64,000 nucleotides of DNA, from positions 62,001 through 126,000 of the forward strand of contig NZ_REHC01000012.1 in NCBI RefSeq assembly GCF_003692965.1, given 5' to 3'. Position 1 is the stretch's first letter, and each line of letters begins with the position of its first letter. Of this stretch, positions 50,829-59,778 are shown piece after piece. The DNA is from Lactobacillus sp. ESL0246 (GTDB lineage: Bacteria; Bacillota; Bacilli; Lactobacillales; Lactobacillaceae). The position numbers and the translations under genes were made by a program. The notes below the pieces were generated by a model. It saw nothing but the letters and a program-made list of their open reading frames with translations, ran no database searches and was not told where the DNA came from.

Positions 50829-52691
50829 TTACTTGTTCTTCTTAACTGACTCGGCTGCGTCAATTCCGGCTAAGCGACCCGAAATATATGCAAAGCCCAA
50901 AGTACCGCCTTCAAAATCAACATAAGCCTTACCATACATGCCTGAAGCATCGGCTCCTGCGACATATAAGTTAGCAACTGGTTCTCCGTTTGGCGCTAAA
51001 GCACGCATTCTTTCATCAATTGTGGCACCGCCTAATGTACCAAGATTGCGGGCAATAAACTTAACTGCGTAAAATGGTCCCTCTTCCACCGGAATCATTC
51101 GCTTAGTATCAGAGAAGAATAGATCATCTTCGCCTTTGGTTTTGGCTTCATTATATTGTGTAACCGATTTTTGCAGATTATCAGGGTCAACACCCATTTT
51201 TTCAGCTAGTTCAGCGATAGTTTGACCAATAAAAACAACATTAGTAGAAGCCAATTTGTTTAAAAGACTTGTAAAATCAGTTTTTTCGTGTTCACGTTTA
51301 ATACTTTCGTCAGTATCAGTTGGATAATTGAATTCCATATAGAATTCACGCTTATTCTTCCACGTACCATAGTGATCTTCGATTGCAACCGTGCCGCCTT
51401 CCTTAATCTTGTCAAGCATTGCTTGATCCAAAATCACAAATTCGGTTTGCTTAGGCTGCTCTGATAGTTCCGCACCGTGAACTGCAAAATCCAAAGCATG
51501 AGTTTCACTGGCATAGCGCTGACCACGATTATTAACCCGTAAGTTAGGAAAATCTGCTAAAGCATTTAATGGCATCCAATTTGGTCCCACTAACTTGGCC
51601 ATAGCGCCAATATCCTCATTGCTGAAAGTTTGCCAGAAATAGTGAGTTGAACCATTAATATGACGAGCTGTTCCAGCATCCCAAGCCATGTTCAAACCGT
51701 CCCCAGTATTTTGTAGAACCTGACCTTGGGTACTGACATCACCCAGATATTCTTTGCGCATCTTGGCATTACCGCCAAAGCCACCTGTTGCAATAATTAC
51801 TTTTTTAGCATTAACTTGTAATTCTTGATCGTCACCTTGCGCAATTAAGCCAACTACCTTACCATCATCATCTTGTAATAACTTCTGCCCTGCAAAGCCG
51901 AAGTACATTTGTCCACCAAGAGATTTAAACTTTTCAATCAGTTTGGTAACGGCTTTTGTACCACCTTCTTGATAACCATGCAAAGTTGCCGGCATGCCAA
52001 TATGATCAAAACTGCCACCTGTTCCGGCATCAACCAACTTCATAATTGCACCATTTTCATTGAGCCAGTCAACTGTTTTGCCAGATTCATCAATAATTCT
52101 GCGTACTAAAATTGAATTCATATAGCCTTGTGACGCATCCATATATTCATCATAAAGCCACTTTTTAGAAACGACTTGGTCTTGATCTTTTTGTTGCTGA
52201 CTATCACCGGCAAACATCCCGCCGGCAAAGGTACTGGCACCTAATGGCGAAATTGTCTTTTCTAAAAGAGCAACACTAACGCCATGTTGTCTAGCAGCAA
52301 GTGCGGCAGCTACACCGGCTCCACCAGCACCAACAACCGCAACATCAACATTAATGGTTTTCTTAGCACTTATATTGGTCTTAGCACCATTAGCTTTTAG
52401 CGCTTCAAAGTCAACATCAGCTTTTGTTAAAGCATTTTTAACTCCCTCGATTATTCCACGTGATGTTTCGGAAGCTCCAGAAACGACATCCACATCAACA
52501 TCCTGATGCACAACAATTTTTTGCGCCATCTTCTTGAAGGCATTATCGGCCAAACTTCCGGGTGCATATTGATCAAGTGCCTTAACGCTAATAATTTGAT
52601 CTGAGCCCACTTCGACCTCAAGGTTAATTTGACTTTCCTTGCCTTGACCGGAACCAGTGTATTTACCGGGCTTAGTAGTGATTTTTACCAT
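50829..52691 (-). CDS. flavocytochrome-c-like reductase with N-terminal FMN_bind domain
   Basis: A 620-residue cytosolic flavoprotein. An N-terminal FMN_bind domain (1-95) carries the ApbE attachment motif DVVSGASETSRG, with Ser74 as likely covalent FMN acceptor. An FAD_binding_2 domain (about 112-615) follows, with VAVVGAGGAGVAAALAARQ, GASTFAGGMFAGD, VIIATGGFGGN and LYVAGADASGMYGKAY. Electrons would pass from an external donor to covalent FMN and then FAD to reduce an enoate-type substrate. The usual HTMGG active-site loop is replaced by RNLGTLGGATIDE, so fumarate itself is doubtful. Confidence 0.88.
   Translation of the reverse strand: MVKITTKPGKYTGSGQGKESQINLEVEVGSDQIISVKALDQYAPGSLADNAFKKMAQKIVVHQDVDVDVVSGASETSRGIIEGVKNALTKADVDFEALKANGAKTNISAKKTINVDVAVVGAGGAGVAAALAARQHGVSVALLEKTISPLGASTFAGGMFAGDSQQQKDQDQVVSKKWLYDEYMDASQGYMNSILVRRIIDESGKTVDWLNENGAIMKLVDAGTGGSFDHIGMPATLHGYQEGGTKAVTKLIEKFKSLGGQMYFGFAGQKLLQDDDGKVVGLIAQGDDQELQVNAKKVIIATGGFGGNAKMRKEYLGDVSTQGQVLQNTGDGLNMAWDAGTARHINGSTHYFWQTFSNEDIGAMAKLVGPNWMPLNALADFPNLRVNNRGQRYASETHALDFAVHGAELSEQPKQTEFVILDQAMLDKIKEGGTVAIEDHYGTWKNKREFYMEFNYPTDTDESIKREHEKTDFTSLLNKLASTNVVFIGQTIAELAEKMGVDPDNLQKSVTQYNEAKTKGEDDLFFSDTKRMIPVEEGPFYAVKFIARNLGTLGGATIDERMRALAPNGEPVANLYVAGADASGMYGKAYVDFEGGTLGFAYISGRLAGIDAAESVKKNK
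52470..52490 (-). other. ApbE flavinylation motif in FMN_bind domain
   Basis: These codons encode DVVSGAS (residues 68-74) within a genuine FMN_bind domain. This is the in-window reference for the tails on the two oxidases. Confidence 0.75.
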
Positions 52692-52722
52692 AATTAAAAT
52701 CCTTCTTAACTAATCAAATAAC

Positions 52723-53943
52723 TTATTTACGACGACGTGCATCATTTGCGTCTGGCAAAATAGCCATAAAGATGATAGTAATAACAAAGACAAGCCCCTG
52801 AATCATAAAGGTTAAAGCATAATTTCTACCAGCAATTGCTGAAACGATAACCGGAATACAATATGATAGAAGCAGTGACACAGTCCCAACTAAACCACCT
52901 GCAGAACCAGCATACTTAGGTCCAATTTCTGGAAAAGTAATTGGCAGTGACTGCATAATTGGACCGGTAATGGCACCAAATAACCCGCCTAAAATTAAGG
53001 CAATTGTTAGTGGCATGCCGATTGGAATATACCAGGTCATGGCAATTAATAATCCACCTAAGAGCGTAACTAACATCATCACTGGCTTAGCTTTTCTCGC
53101 TTTATTAATTAAGGCTGGACCAAAAAGTGAGCCACATAAACTACCAATTGTACCTACCGCTGCAGCCATTCCGGCGCCGGCTGGAGTCATTCCCCGGGCA
53201 ACAAATGCTTGTGGCAGAATTCCTGAGAAGGCTTCACTAGCACCCATCCCGCAGCCAACTGATAAAGCAACTAGCCAAGTCTTTTTACTACGTGCAGCAG
53301 TCTTGAAAAACTCCATTGAAGATTCTGCTCTATCTTGTTTAACTGCCTCTGGAGGAAGTTCTTCACCTGCTGGCATGTCCTTAACAAATAAGATCCAGCA
53401 AATAGTTAATACCAAAAGGACGCTTGATGAAAAAATATATGCCGCTTCAACACTTGGAAACATTGGACTGGTAACTTGTGACAACATAATTCCAATGCTG
53501 GCAGAAGCAAAGAAAACTCCCATCGCCAAATTAGTATCCTGCTTAAACCATGTACCAAAAAGTTTTAATGTATTAGCATTTAATAATGCCATGTATACTC
53601 CAAAGAGTAATAACATAATCATCATCGTTACAAAGTTATGTGCAATTAAACGACCGTATGCACCAAGAACTGAAATAACACAGCCTATCGCAACAATCTT
53701 TTTGGCTCCAAATTTATCAGCCAAAGAACCAGCCGGAATGCTTAAGAATACGGCAATAAGCATTGGCGCCATCAATAAACTTGAAAATTGTGCTGGTGAA
53801 ATATGTAATTCTGGCATAATTTGAGTTGCCAACGCTGAAATTTGAAATTGAATGTAGCTACTGATTGCATCTAATAATGCGGCAATAGCTAATATTACCC
53901 ACCGATAGTTTGAAAGCTTTGGCATTTGTCTTTCATCCATCAT
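52723..53943 (-). CDS. MFS transporter of the flavoprotein operon
   Basis: A 406-residue carrier with twelve helices. IPAGSLADKFGAKKIVAIG is the MFS loop 2-3 motif. It resembles anion or organic-acid MFS carriers more than drug exporters. It lies between reductase genes with gaps of 25 and 31 nt, so it very likely imports the substrate of the neighbouring reductases or exchanges it with the reduced product. AAAGGAG precedes the ATG. The substrate is unknown. Confidence 0.85.
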   Translation of the reverse strand: MMDERQMPKLSNYRWVILAIAALLDAISSYIQFQISALATQIMPELHISPAQFSSLLMAPMLIAVFLSIPAGSLADKFGAKKIVAIGCVISVLGAYGRLIAHNFVTMMIMLLLFGVYMALLNANTLKLFGTWFKQDTNLAMGVFFASASIGIMLSQVTSPMFPSVEAAYIFSSSVLLVLTICWILFVKDMPAGEELPPEAVKQDRAESSMEFFKTAARSKKTWLVALSVGCGMGASEAFSGILPQAFVARGMTPAGAGMAAAVGTIGSLCGSLFGPALINKARKAKPVMMLVTLLGGLLIAMTWYIPIGMPLTIALILGGLFGAITGPIMQSLPITFPEIGPKYAGSAGGLVGTVSLLLSYCIPVIVSAIAGRNYALTFMIQGLVFVITIIFMAILPDANDARRRK

Positions 53944-53968
53944 TTTTAAAACTCCTTTTTAAATTAAA

Positions 53969-55453
53969 CTAATTTTCTGCTGCGAATTGACCGGCTAACC
54001 TACCGAAAGTTTGCGCGTGACTGCAAGTTAAGCCCGGAACACGGTCTGGATATGAACCCCAGAAAAAGCCGCCACTAGCATTACCCGCTGCATAAAGATG
54101 TGGAATTGGGTTACCATCTTTATCAATCACTTCCATCTTAGAATTGATCCGTAAGCCATCAAGCGTTGCAAGAAGACGTCCCCCCATTATGACACCATAA
54201 TATGGGCCATGTTCGACTGGGTATAAGCGGAATTTTTCTTTGCCAAAATCGGTATCTACACCTTGCTTACACATCTGGTTATACCGTCTAACTGTCTCAA
54301 TCAACTTATCTTTGGGTAAAGCTAATTTTTCAGCTAGTTCTTCAATCGTATCGGCTTTTTGCACCATTCCATCATCAATTCGCCGTTGAATTTCGGCTTT
54401 GTTTTCTTCAGTATTATAAATACCAGGCCAACCTAGCCGTGAGCAGCCCTGTGTATCAAATTGTGCTAAGTGATCCATGGTATCTTCTGACCAAATCTGA
54501 GCCTCAAGATAGCCCGGCTGCTTCGACATTGCATTAATATCAAATTGATAAGGGACACTTTCGTTACCAAAACGTTCACCTTTCAAATTAACCTTAAGTA
54601 GTGGATATGCTCCCATCCAGAAATATCCTGGTCCCTTAAAGTCAATTTCATAATGATCTTCAGCCTTTGTACCAACCGGAACTGCACCACGATCAAAAAT
54701 AATTTCAGCTGGTTCTTCATCACGTGCAGCACCAACTTTTAAGCCGGCTAGAATCCCTGAACCATCATCTCGTGGTCCATCAGAGTAGACATTCTTCTTG
54801 TAACCAAGCGGATTCCATTTCTTCATTAAATCAACATTGCCACCATAACCACCGGTACAAATAATGACACCTTTATTAGCATTATACTGAGTCTTTTCAC
54901 CACTAGCTCGGTCACTTGTTATTACTCCTATTACTGCTTTATTATCATCAGTAACTAGTTCCTCCAGCTTGGTATTATATTTAATGGTCACGCCTAATTC
55001 TTGTGCTTTATTGAGTACCCATTCACCATAGTGAGCCCAGCCATTATCTGGGGTGGCAATGGCCAATTCTGTATTAAAAGCGGTATTGACAATTGTTTCG
55101 TAATAAGCATCTTCTTGCGGTCTTAAGATACCACCATTAGGTTTTAAAATATTATCTTCAAGCCAGTTGGCTGTTTCATCAGCATGATTGGCCCAAGTCC
55201 AAAGTAATCTTTCATCAACATTGTCTTGGAAGAAAAGCGTTAAAAAGTTCATTAATTTAGCTTTATCTACCTTGATGCCTGCTCTTTGTTGAGCGTTACT
55301 GTTAAGTGCCGCAAAGAAAGAACGGAATAAGAACTGGGAGCTGCCAGATTTATCAATTAACAAAACTTTGGCACCCTTTTCAGCAGCAGCACATGCTGCC
55401 ATTGCACCAGCGTTGCTAGCGCCGGCAATAATCACATCATAAGTACTTACCAT
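53969..55453 (-). CDS. FAD-dependent fumarate-reductase-like oxidoreductase (no FMN domain)
   Basis: A 494-residue cytosolic FAD_binding_2 protein, first gene of the four-gene operon. It has VIIAGASNAGAMAACAAAEKGAKVLLIDK (a GxSxxG variant of the Rossmann loop), VIICTGGYGGNVDLM, and HLYAAGNASGGFFWGSYPDRVPGL near the end. The active-site loop reads GGRLLATLDGLRIN, without the HTMGG of fumarate reductases. It has no FMN_bind domain, so it must receive electrons from another protein, perhaps the FMN domain of the product of 50829-52691. A LysR regulator is encoded just upstream on the same strand. Confidence 0.83.
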   Translation of the reverse strand: MVSTYDVIIAGASNAGAMAACAAAEKGAKVLLIDKSGSSQFLFRSFFAALNSNAQQRAGIKVDKAKLMNFLTLFFQDNVDERLLWTWANHADETANWLEDNILKPNGGILRPQEDAYYETIVNTAFNTELAIATPDNGWAHYGEWVLNKAQELGVTIKYNTKLEELVTDDNKAVIGVITSDRASGEKTQYNANKGVIICTGGYGGNVDLMKKWNPLGYKKNVYSDGPRDDGSGILAGLKVGAARDEEPAEIIFDRGAVPVGTKAEDHYEIDFKGPGYFWMGAYPLLKVNLKGERFGNESVPYQFDINAMSKQPGYLEAQIWSEDTMDHLAQFDTQGCSRLGWPGIYNTEENKAEIQRRIDDGMVQKADTIEELAEKLALPKDKLIETVRRYNQMCKQGVDTDFGKEKFRLYPVEHGPYYGVIMGGRLLATLDGLRINSKMEVIDKDGNPIPHLYAAGNASGGFFWGSYPDRVPGLTCSHAQTFGRLAGQFAAEN

Positions 55454-55589
55454 ATTTATCCCTCACTTTTAATGTAACTTTTTTATCGCTTTCATAATAC
55501 TATGGATTAAGTGAATCTTTGCACTAAATTTAGAATTGAAGATTACTAAATGGAATGCTGACGATTAGCTATCTTTACCAACCAACATA

Positions 55590-55634
55590 AATAAGCTTGT
55601 GAATCAACGTTTTAGCGCCTTTCACAAGCTTATT
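55590..55634. terminator. terminator after the LysR gene
   Basis: AATAAGCTTGTGAA and TTCACAAGCTTATT form a 14-bp perfect stem with a 17-nt loop. The T-tract is poor on both strands. It lies between the LysR gene and the flavoprotein operon. Confidence 0.65.
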
Positions 55635-55657
55635 TCAGTTTACTATTAATTTGTGTA

Positions 55658-56566
55658 TTATTTATTATTTTGATTTAAATACTCATTAATTGCTAACTTT
55701 AATGTTGTAATTACTTCTTTTAAAACAGAATCATTGGTAAAAGATTCCATATAAGCAATACCATATGGGGAAATCTCATGATAATCAATCGGTACATAAG
55801 TAATATCATCGGCACGGTTATCAGCAATAAAGTTTGGGATAATCCCATAACCCCAGCCAGCTTTAACATAAATGTTCATTGCCAAAAAGTCCTGGACAAA
55901 CTTAATATGTTCCATACCCATGCGATTAATTAGTTCGTTTTGAAAATTCATTTGAACATTCAAAGAACTATTAGGATCAAGTAAGAAAAGTTCTTCTTTT
56001 TCCAAGTCATCTAAAAGAAGCCGTGACCTTTGAGCTAAACGCGAATTAGGTGGGCAAGCCAAAACCACCCTACCTTGAATTAAAGGTGAAAAATGAACAT
56101 CATCCACAACATTAACATCATCTCGGGCAATCGCACATAGATCAACATGGTGATTGAGTAATTCACCAATTGAATTATTTAACACAAAGACAAATTGGAT
56201 ATTAAGGTTACTTTGTGCTGCTCGCAATTTTTTCAAAAAAATGGGCAAAATCTTTTGTTCTAATGGCGTATCGCACACCCCAATTCGTAAAAGTGTTTCT
56301 GGGTCATTCTTCTTACTTTGTAAATATGCCACTGTATAATCCATATCATCGACAATGTTGCGAGCAACACGATAAAAATACTTTCCAGCATCGGTAAGAG
56401 AGATACGATGATGGGCACGATTAATTAGCGTTACACCAATCGTATTCTCTAAATCTTTAATATTTTTGGAAACAGCCGATTGAGAAAAGTTCATTCGCTC
56501 TGCCGCAATCGTAAAGCTAGAATTATCTACTGCCTTGATGAAACAGCGTAACTGGGTAAAATTCAT
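55658..56566 (-). CDS. LysR-family regulator of the flavoprotein cluster
   Basis: A 302-residue LysR regulator. It has an N-terminal HTH (FTQLRCFIKAVDNSSFTIAAERMNFSQSAVSKNIKDLE) and a periplasmic-binding-like effector domain (RIGVCDTPLEQKILPIFL ... YGIAYMESFTND). It lies between the gene for the 600-residue reductase (56681-58483) and the four-gene reductase operon, all on the minus strand. It probably activates one or both when the transported substrate is present. GGAG precedes the ATG. Confidence 0.9.
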   Translation of the reverse strand: MNFTQLRCFIKAVDNSSFTIAAERMNFSQSAVSKNIKDLENTIGVTLINRAHHRISLTDAGKYFYRVARNIVDDMDYTVAYLQSKKNDPETLLRIGVCDTPLEQKILPIFLKKLRAAQSNLNIQFVFVLNNSIGELLNHHVDLCAIARDDVNVVDDVHFSPLIQGRVVLACPPNSRLAQRSRLLLDDLEKEELFLLDPNSSLNVQMNFQNELINRMGMEHIKFVQDFLAMNIYVKAGWGYGIIPNFIADNRADDITYVPIDYHEISPYGIAYMESFTNDSVLKEVITTLKLAINEYLNQNNK

Positions 56567-56638
56567 TCTTTTATTCTCCGCAATTGCTAATTGACTAACA
56601 TAAAATTATTTCACCTTAATTATAAACTTTAACCATTC

Positions 56639-56668
56639 AAAAAGACCATTGTTGCCAACGGTCTTTTT
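56639..56668 (-). terminator. terminator of the 600-residue reductase gene
   Basis: AAAAAGACC/GGTCTTTTT with inner TTG/CAA form a stem with one internal mismatch. It is 13 nt after the stop on the minus strand. Confidence 0.8.
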
Positions 56669-56680
56669 TTAAACTAATTA

Positions 56681-58483
56681 CTAGTTAATTTGGCTTAATG
56701 CATCTAAAACTGCATCCCGTAATCCTCGACTTGTACTAGAAGCACCTGAGACTGCATCAACATCAACACTATTATGTTCAACCATTTCCTGAGGTAAAAT
56801 GTTAATCGCTTTTTGTCCATAATCCGCTGATTCAGCTTGTTTTAATACCTCAATTTGTTTCAGATTTTTCTGTTTATCAGCGGTAACTCGTACAACAATT
56901 TCATCACCCATTCCACGGCTTGAACGACCAATATATTGGTTTTCACCCGTTGGATAATTTTCTGTTTGTATATCTGAAGTTAAATAACTTGCTTGTTCTG
57001 ATGCACCGCTTGCTACATCAGTTTTACTGTGTGATTTTGGCTTTGCTGCATTTTCGCCAGCAATTTTACCCCAAATCAAACATTCTGCCAAGTTTCCACC
57101 ACCTTGATATTGATTAGCACAAATTCCGCCCAATTCACCTGCAGAGTACAAATTTGGTATTGGATTACCTTTAGTATCCAAAACTTCTGCTTTAGTATTT
57201 CTTCTTGGACCACCTTGGGTATTAAGCATGGTTTGTTCCATTTTAACTGCAAAAATTTTACTGCCAACAAAGGCACGCATAGAGTGCGGATCACGGTGAA
57301 ATTCGGGATCATTTTGTTCATTTGCTGCCTTATTAAAGCGATCAACTGTAGTTTGCAAAATCGTAGAATCAAGCCCAATTTTTTCAGCTAATTCACTAAC
57401 TGATTCGGCCATAATTACATGATCACAATATGGTTTGTACTCACCAATAATTGGATCGTTATCCAATTCTTGCTTCTTATTTTCATCAAAAATCAAATAT
57501 GGATGGTCTTGATTCATTGGCACTTTCCATTGACCATGATTTTTAATATGACCATGTCGATGTATTTCAGTTTCATTAAAGTACCTAGTACCATCATCAC
57601 CAACAACAAACGTAGCACCATGATCTATGATTTCTTTTTGCTTGGCAGGCATTACTCGCCCGCGCTCACCTCTTGGAACAGCAAAAGTCATTCCATGAAG
57701 TACGCCACCAGATTCAAAATTATGCATATGCCAAAGATCTCCGCCAATCTCTTGCACCATTCTAATGCCATCGCCTTTATTATATAGTGTACCTAACGGA
57801 GCTAGTTTGGTTGCACCCAAAAAATCTTCAATCATTCTTTGATTATTTTCAAAACCACCTGTAGCTACAACTACACCATTTTTAGCTTGGATATTAAGCT
57901 TTTTCCCATCATGTTTAATTACTACACCAGTAATTTGTTGATTTGCAGGATCTTGAATCAATTCAAGAGCTGGAGTTTCATATAAAACATCAATTTTATT
58001 GTGTCTTTTGACTACCTGTTTTTTTAAGATATGCCACAATGATGCATCAAATAATCCTTTGTTGACAGTTGTAAAATCATAAGATTCTACTCCAGTATAT
58101 TCTGGATACTCTTCAAATGAATCTCTAAGTTCTGGAGCATATTCACGAACGCTCCAAGGTTTCACACCTAAGTAGTTAGATACATAATTAGGTATATCAA
58201 CCATCCCCTTAACAAAGGTATCAATCATATCTTCATCAAGTGACATTGGTCTTGTTAATTTTTGATAATACTTTTTAGTTTTATTAAAGTCTTTACTGGT
58301 TCCAATTGCTTGAGCTGAATAGCGAGTATTACCACCTTCATGACCCTCCGGTGCCGCATCCACTAACAATACTTTAGCACCATTATCTGCCGCAAATCGA
58401 GCCGCAGTTGCACCAGCACCGCCAAATCCCAATACAACTACATCGTAATTAGCTTTCCAAATAATGCTATTTTGATAAGTCAT
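56681..58483 (-). CDS. flavocytochrome-c-like reductase with C-terminal FMN_bind domain and extra flavinylation motif
   Basis: A 600-residue cytosolic flavoprotein with reversed domain order. An FAD_binding_2 domain comes first (about 1-480: VVVLGFGGAGATAARFAADNGA, VVATGGFENNQRM, YSAGELGGICANQYQGGGNLAECLIWG). A polar linker (about 481-510) follows, then a C-terminal FMN_bind domain (about 511-600) with DAVSGASSTSRG, Ser582 being the likely FMN acceptor. The linker itself contains DVASGASEQ (D489-S495), a second perfect match to the ApbE motif outside the domain. The HTMGG loop reads TMLNTQGGPRRN. AGGAGG precedes the ATG; monocistronic, ending at a terminator. Confidence 0.87.
   Translation of the reverse strand: MTYQNSIIWKANYDVVVLGFGGAGATAARFAADNGAKVLLVDAAPEGHEGGNTRYSAQAIGTSKDFNKTKKYYQKLTRPMSLDEDMIDTFVKGMVDIPNYVSNYLGVKPWSVREYAPELRDSFEEYPEYTGVESYDFTTVNKGLFDASLWHILKKQVVKRHNKIDVLYETPALELIQDPANQQITGVVIKHDGKKLNIQAKNGVVVATGGFENNQRMIEDFLGATKLAPLGTLYNKGDGIRMVQEIGGDLWHMHNFESGGVLHGMTFAVPRGERGRVMPAKQKEIIDHGATFVVGDDGTRYFNETEIHRHGHIKNHGQWKVPMNQDHPYLIFDENKKQELDNDPIIGEYKPYCDHVIMAESVSELAEKIGLDSTILQTTVDRFNKAANEQNDPEFHRDPHSMRAFVGSKIFAVKMEQTMLNTQGGPRRNTKAEVLDTKGNPIPNLYSAGELGGICANQYQGGGNLAECLIWGKIAGENAAKPKSHSKTDVASGASEQASYLTSDIQTENYPTGENQYIGRSSRGMGDEIVVRVTADKQKNLKQIEVLKQAESADYGQKAINILPQEMVEHNSVDVDAVSGASSTSRGLRDAVLDALSQIN
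56738..56758 (-). other. ApbE flavinylation motif in the C-terminal FMN_bind domain
   Basis: Encodes DAVSGAS (residues 576-582) in a domain context typical for covalent FMN. Confidence 0.75.
56999..57019 (-). other. extra flavinylation-like motif in the interdomain linker
   Basis: Encodes DVASGAS (residues 489-495) in the linker between the FAD and FMN_bind domains. It fits D-x-x-S-G-A-S but lacks domain context, like the tails of the multicopper oxidase and lactate oxidase. Confidence 0.45.
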
Positions 58484-58656
58484 GGTAAACCTCCTATAAC
58501 TTCTTCAATTGTAATTATGTTAAGCATATCACAAATATGTAATAAAGATTTCAATAAGCAATTATGAATATTAATAAGTCCATTATTTTAATAATATAGC
58601 ATAAAAACTATGAATAAGTTGTTAACTACTTACTTTATATAGCCCTCGAAGCAAAT

Positions 58657-58684
58657 AATCGCTCACCAACAATGATGAGCGATT
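58657..58684 (-). terminator. terminator of the asparaginase gene
   Basis: AATCGCTCA and TGAGCGATT form a 9-bp stem with a 10-nt loop, followed on the minus strand by ATTTGCTTC. Confidence 0.65.
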
Positions 58685-58689
58685 TTCAA

Positions 58690-59658
58690 TCAGTTATTAA
58701 GATATTTAGCCAGTTTTTTACCCTTTAATCCAGCACTAAGTCCAACCAACAACTTGATTCGAGCCTTAGGACCCGTTAGTCCGCGACAAAAAATAATACC
58801 CATTTTTGCTAAGTTGACGCCGCCACCCTCATAGTCATAAACCGGTTCGGCTATTCCATTAAAGCAACGTGAAACTAATACTAACGGGATATGATTATCA
58901 AGAAGTGCCTGCAAGACTGGCAATGTTTGTGGTGGCATATTACCCGCACCTAGCGCTTCAATCACAATTCCATTAGTCGATGAATTATTTAAAGCTTGTA
59001 AAAGCTCTGACCCCATCCCTGCGAATGCCTTAACCAAAAAGACCCGATCGACAACATGATCAATTGGCAAATGCGGCAACGGTTTAATCGTTTGCACATA
59101 ATTAACGTGACCATCAGAGACGATTCCAATCGGCCCAAATGTTGGCGTGCGAAATGTTGCCACATTAGTCGTATGTGTCTTGGTTACATAGCGTGCCGAA
59201 TGAATTTCATCGTTCATCACAACAACAACACCTTTACCTACCGATTCCGGTGAACTAGCGACAATCACTGCGGCGCGAAAATTATATAAACCATCAGTCC
59301 CAATTTCATTTGAAGAGCGCATTGCACCAGTTAAAACAACAGGCATTTTACTCGAAATCGTTAAATCTAAAAAAATTGCTGTCTCTTCTAAAGTGTCCGT
59401 TCCGTGCGTAACTACCGCACCAAAAAAGCCCTCTTCTTCTGCTCGCCGAATTCTTAATGAAAGTTGTAACATATGTTTAGGATCCATGTGGGGAGATGGC
59501 ACATTGAAAATTTCCTCTGTCACTAATTCCACTTCACCTTGATTATTTAAAGACAACTCTGCAAGTGGATTTTGCTTGTTCGGTTTGATATTGCCTGACT
59601 CATCTTCTGACATTGAAATCGTACCACCGGTGTGTAATACAAGAATTTTCTTAGACAT
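58690..59658 (-). CDS. ansA: L-asparaginase, type I
   Basis: A 322-residue cytosolic asparaginase that hydrolyses L-asparagine to aspartate and ammonia. The two catalytic threonine regions are clear: VLHTGGTISM near the N-terminus and VVTHGTDTLEETA, followed by VVLTGAMRSSNEIGTDGLYN. No signal peptide. AGGAG precedes the ATG. It stands alone between the flavoprotein cluster and the cupin/CMD operon. Aspartate can yield fumarate through other pathways, but a link to the reductases is speculative. Confidence 0.93.
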   Translation of the reverse strand: MSKKILVLHTGGTISMSEDESGNIKPNKQNPLAELSLNNQGEVELVTEEIFNVPSPHMDPKHMLQLSLRIRRAEEEGFFGAVVTHGTDTLEETAIFLDLTISSKMPVVLTGAMRSSNEIGTDGLYNFRAAVIVASSPESVGKGVVVVMNDEIHSARYVTKTHTTNVATFRTPTFGPIGIVSDGHVNYVQTIKPLPHLPIDHVVDRVFLVKAFAGMGSELLQALNNSSTNGIVIEALGAGNMPPQTLPVLQALLDNHIPLVLVSRCFNGIAEPVYDYEGGGVNLAKMGIIFCRGLTGPKARIKLLVGLSAGLKGKKLAKYLNN

Positions 59659-59734
59659 AATAATACTCCTACTTAGAAATAAACCATGTATTTATTACTC
59701 GTATTATAACTGATTATGATTCTTAAACAACATA

Positions 59735-59774
59735 AAAACAGCCAGCTTCAATCATGATTGAAGCTGACTGTTTT
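59735..59774 (-). terminator. terminator of the MerR-cupin-CMD operon
   Basis: A very long, nearly perfect hairpin: AAAACAG/CTGTTTT outer and CAGCTTCAATCA/TGATTGAAGCTG inner, with one mismatch. Confidence 0.9.
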
Positions 59775-59778
59775 AGCT

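Noticed and set aside
52970-53824. A 284-codon plus-strand open frame opposite the MFS carrier
   Set aside because: It is antisense to a clear 12-helix transporter, with Pro/Lys-rich composition typical of a shadow and no ribosome binding site.
57076-57787. Several open frames on both strands inside the 600-residue reductase gene
   Set aside because: They are shadows of a long, well-conserved coding sequence and have no ribosome binding sites or family resemblance.
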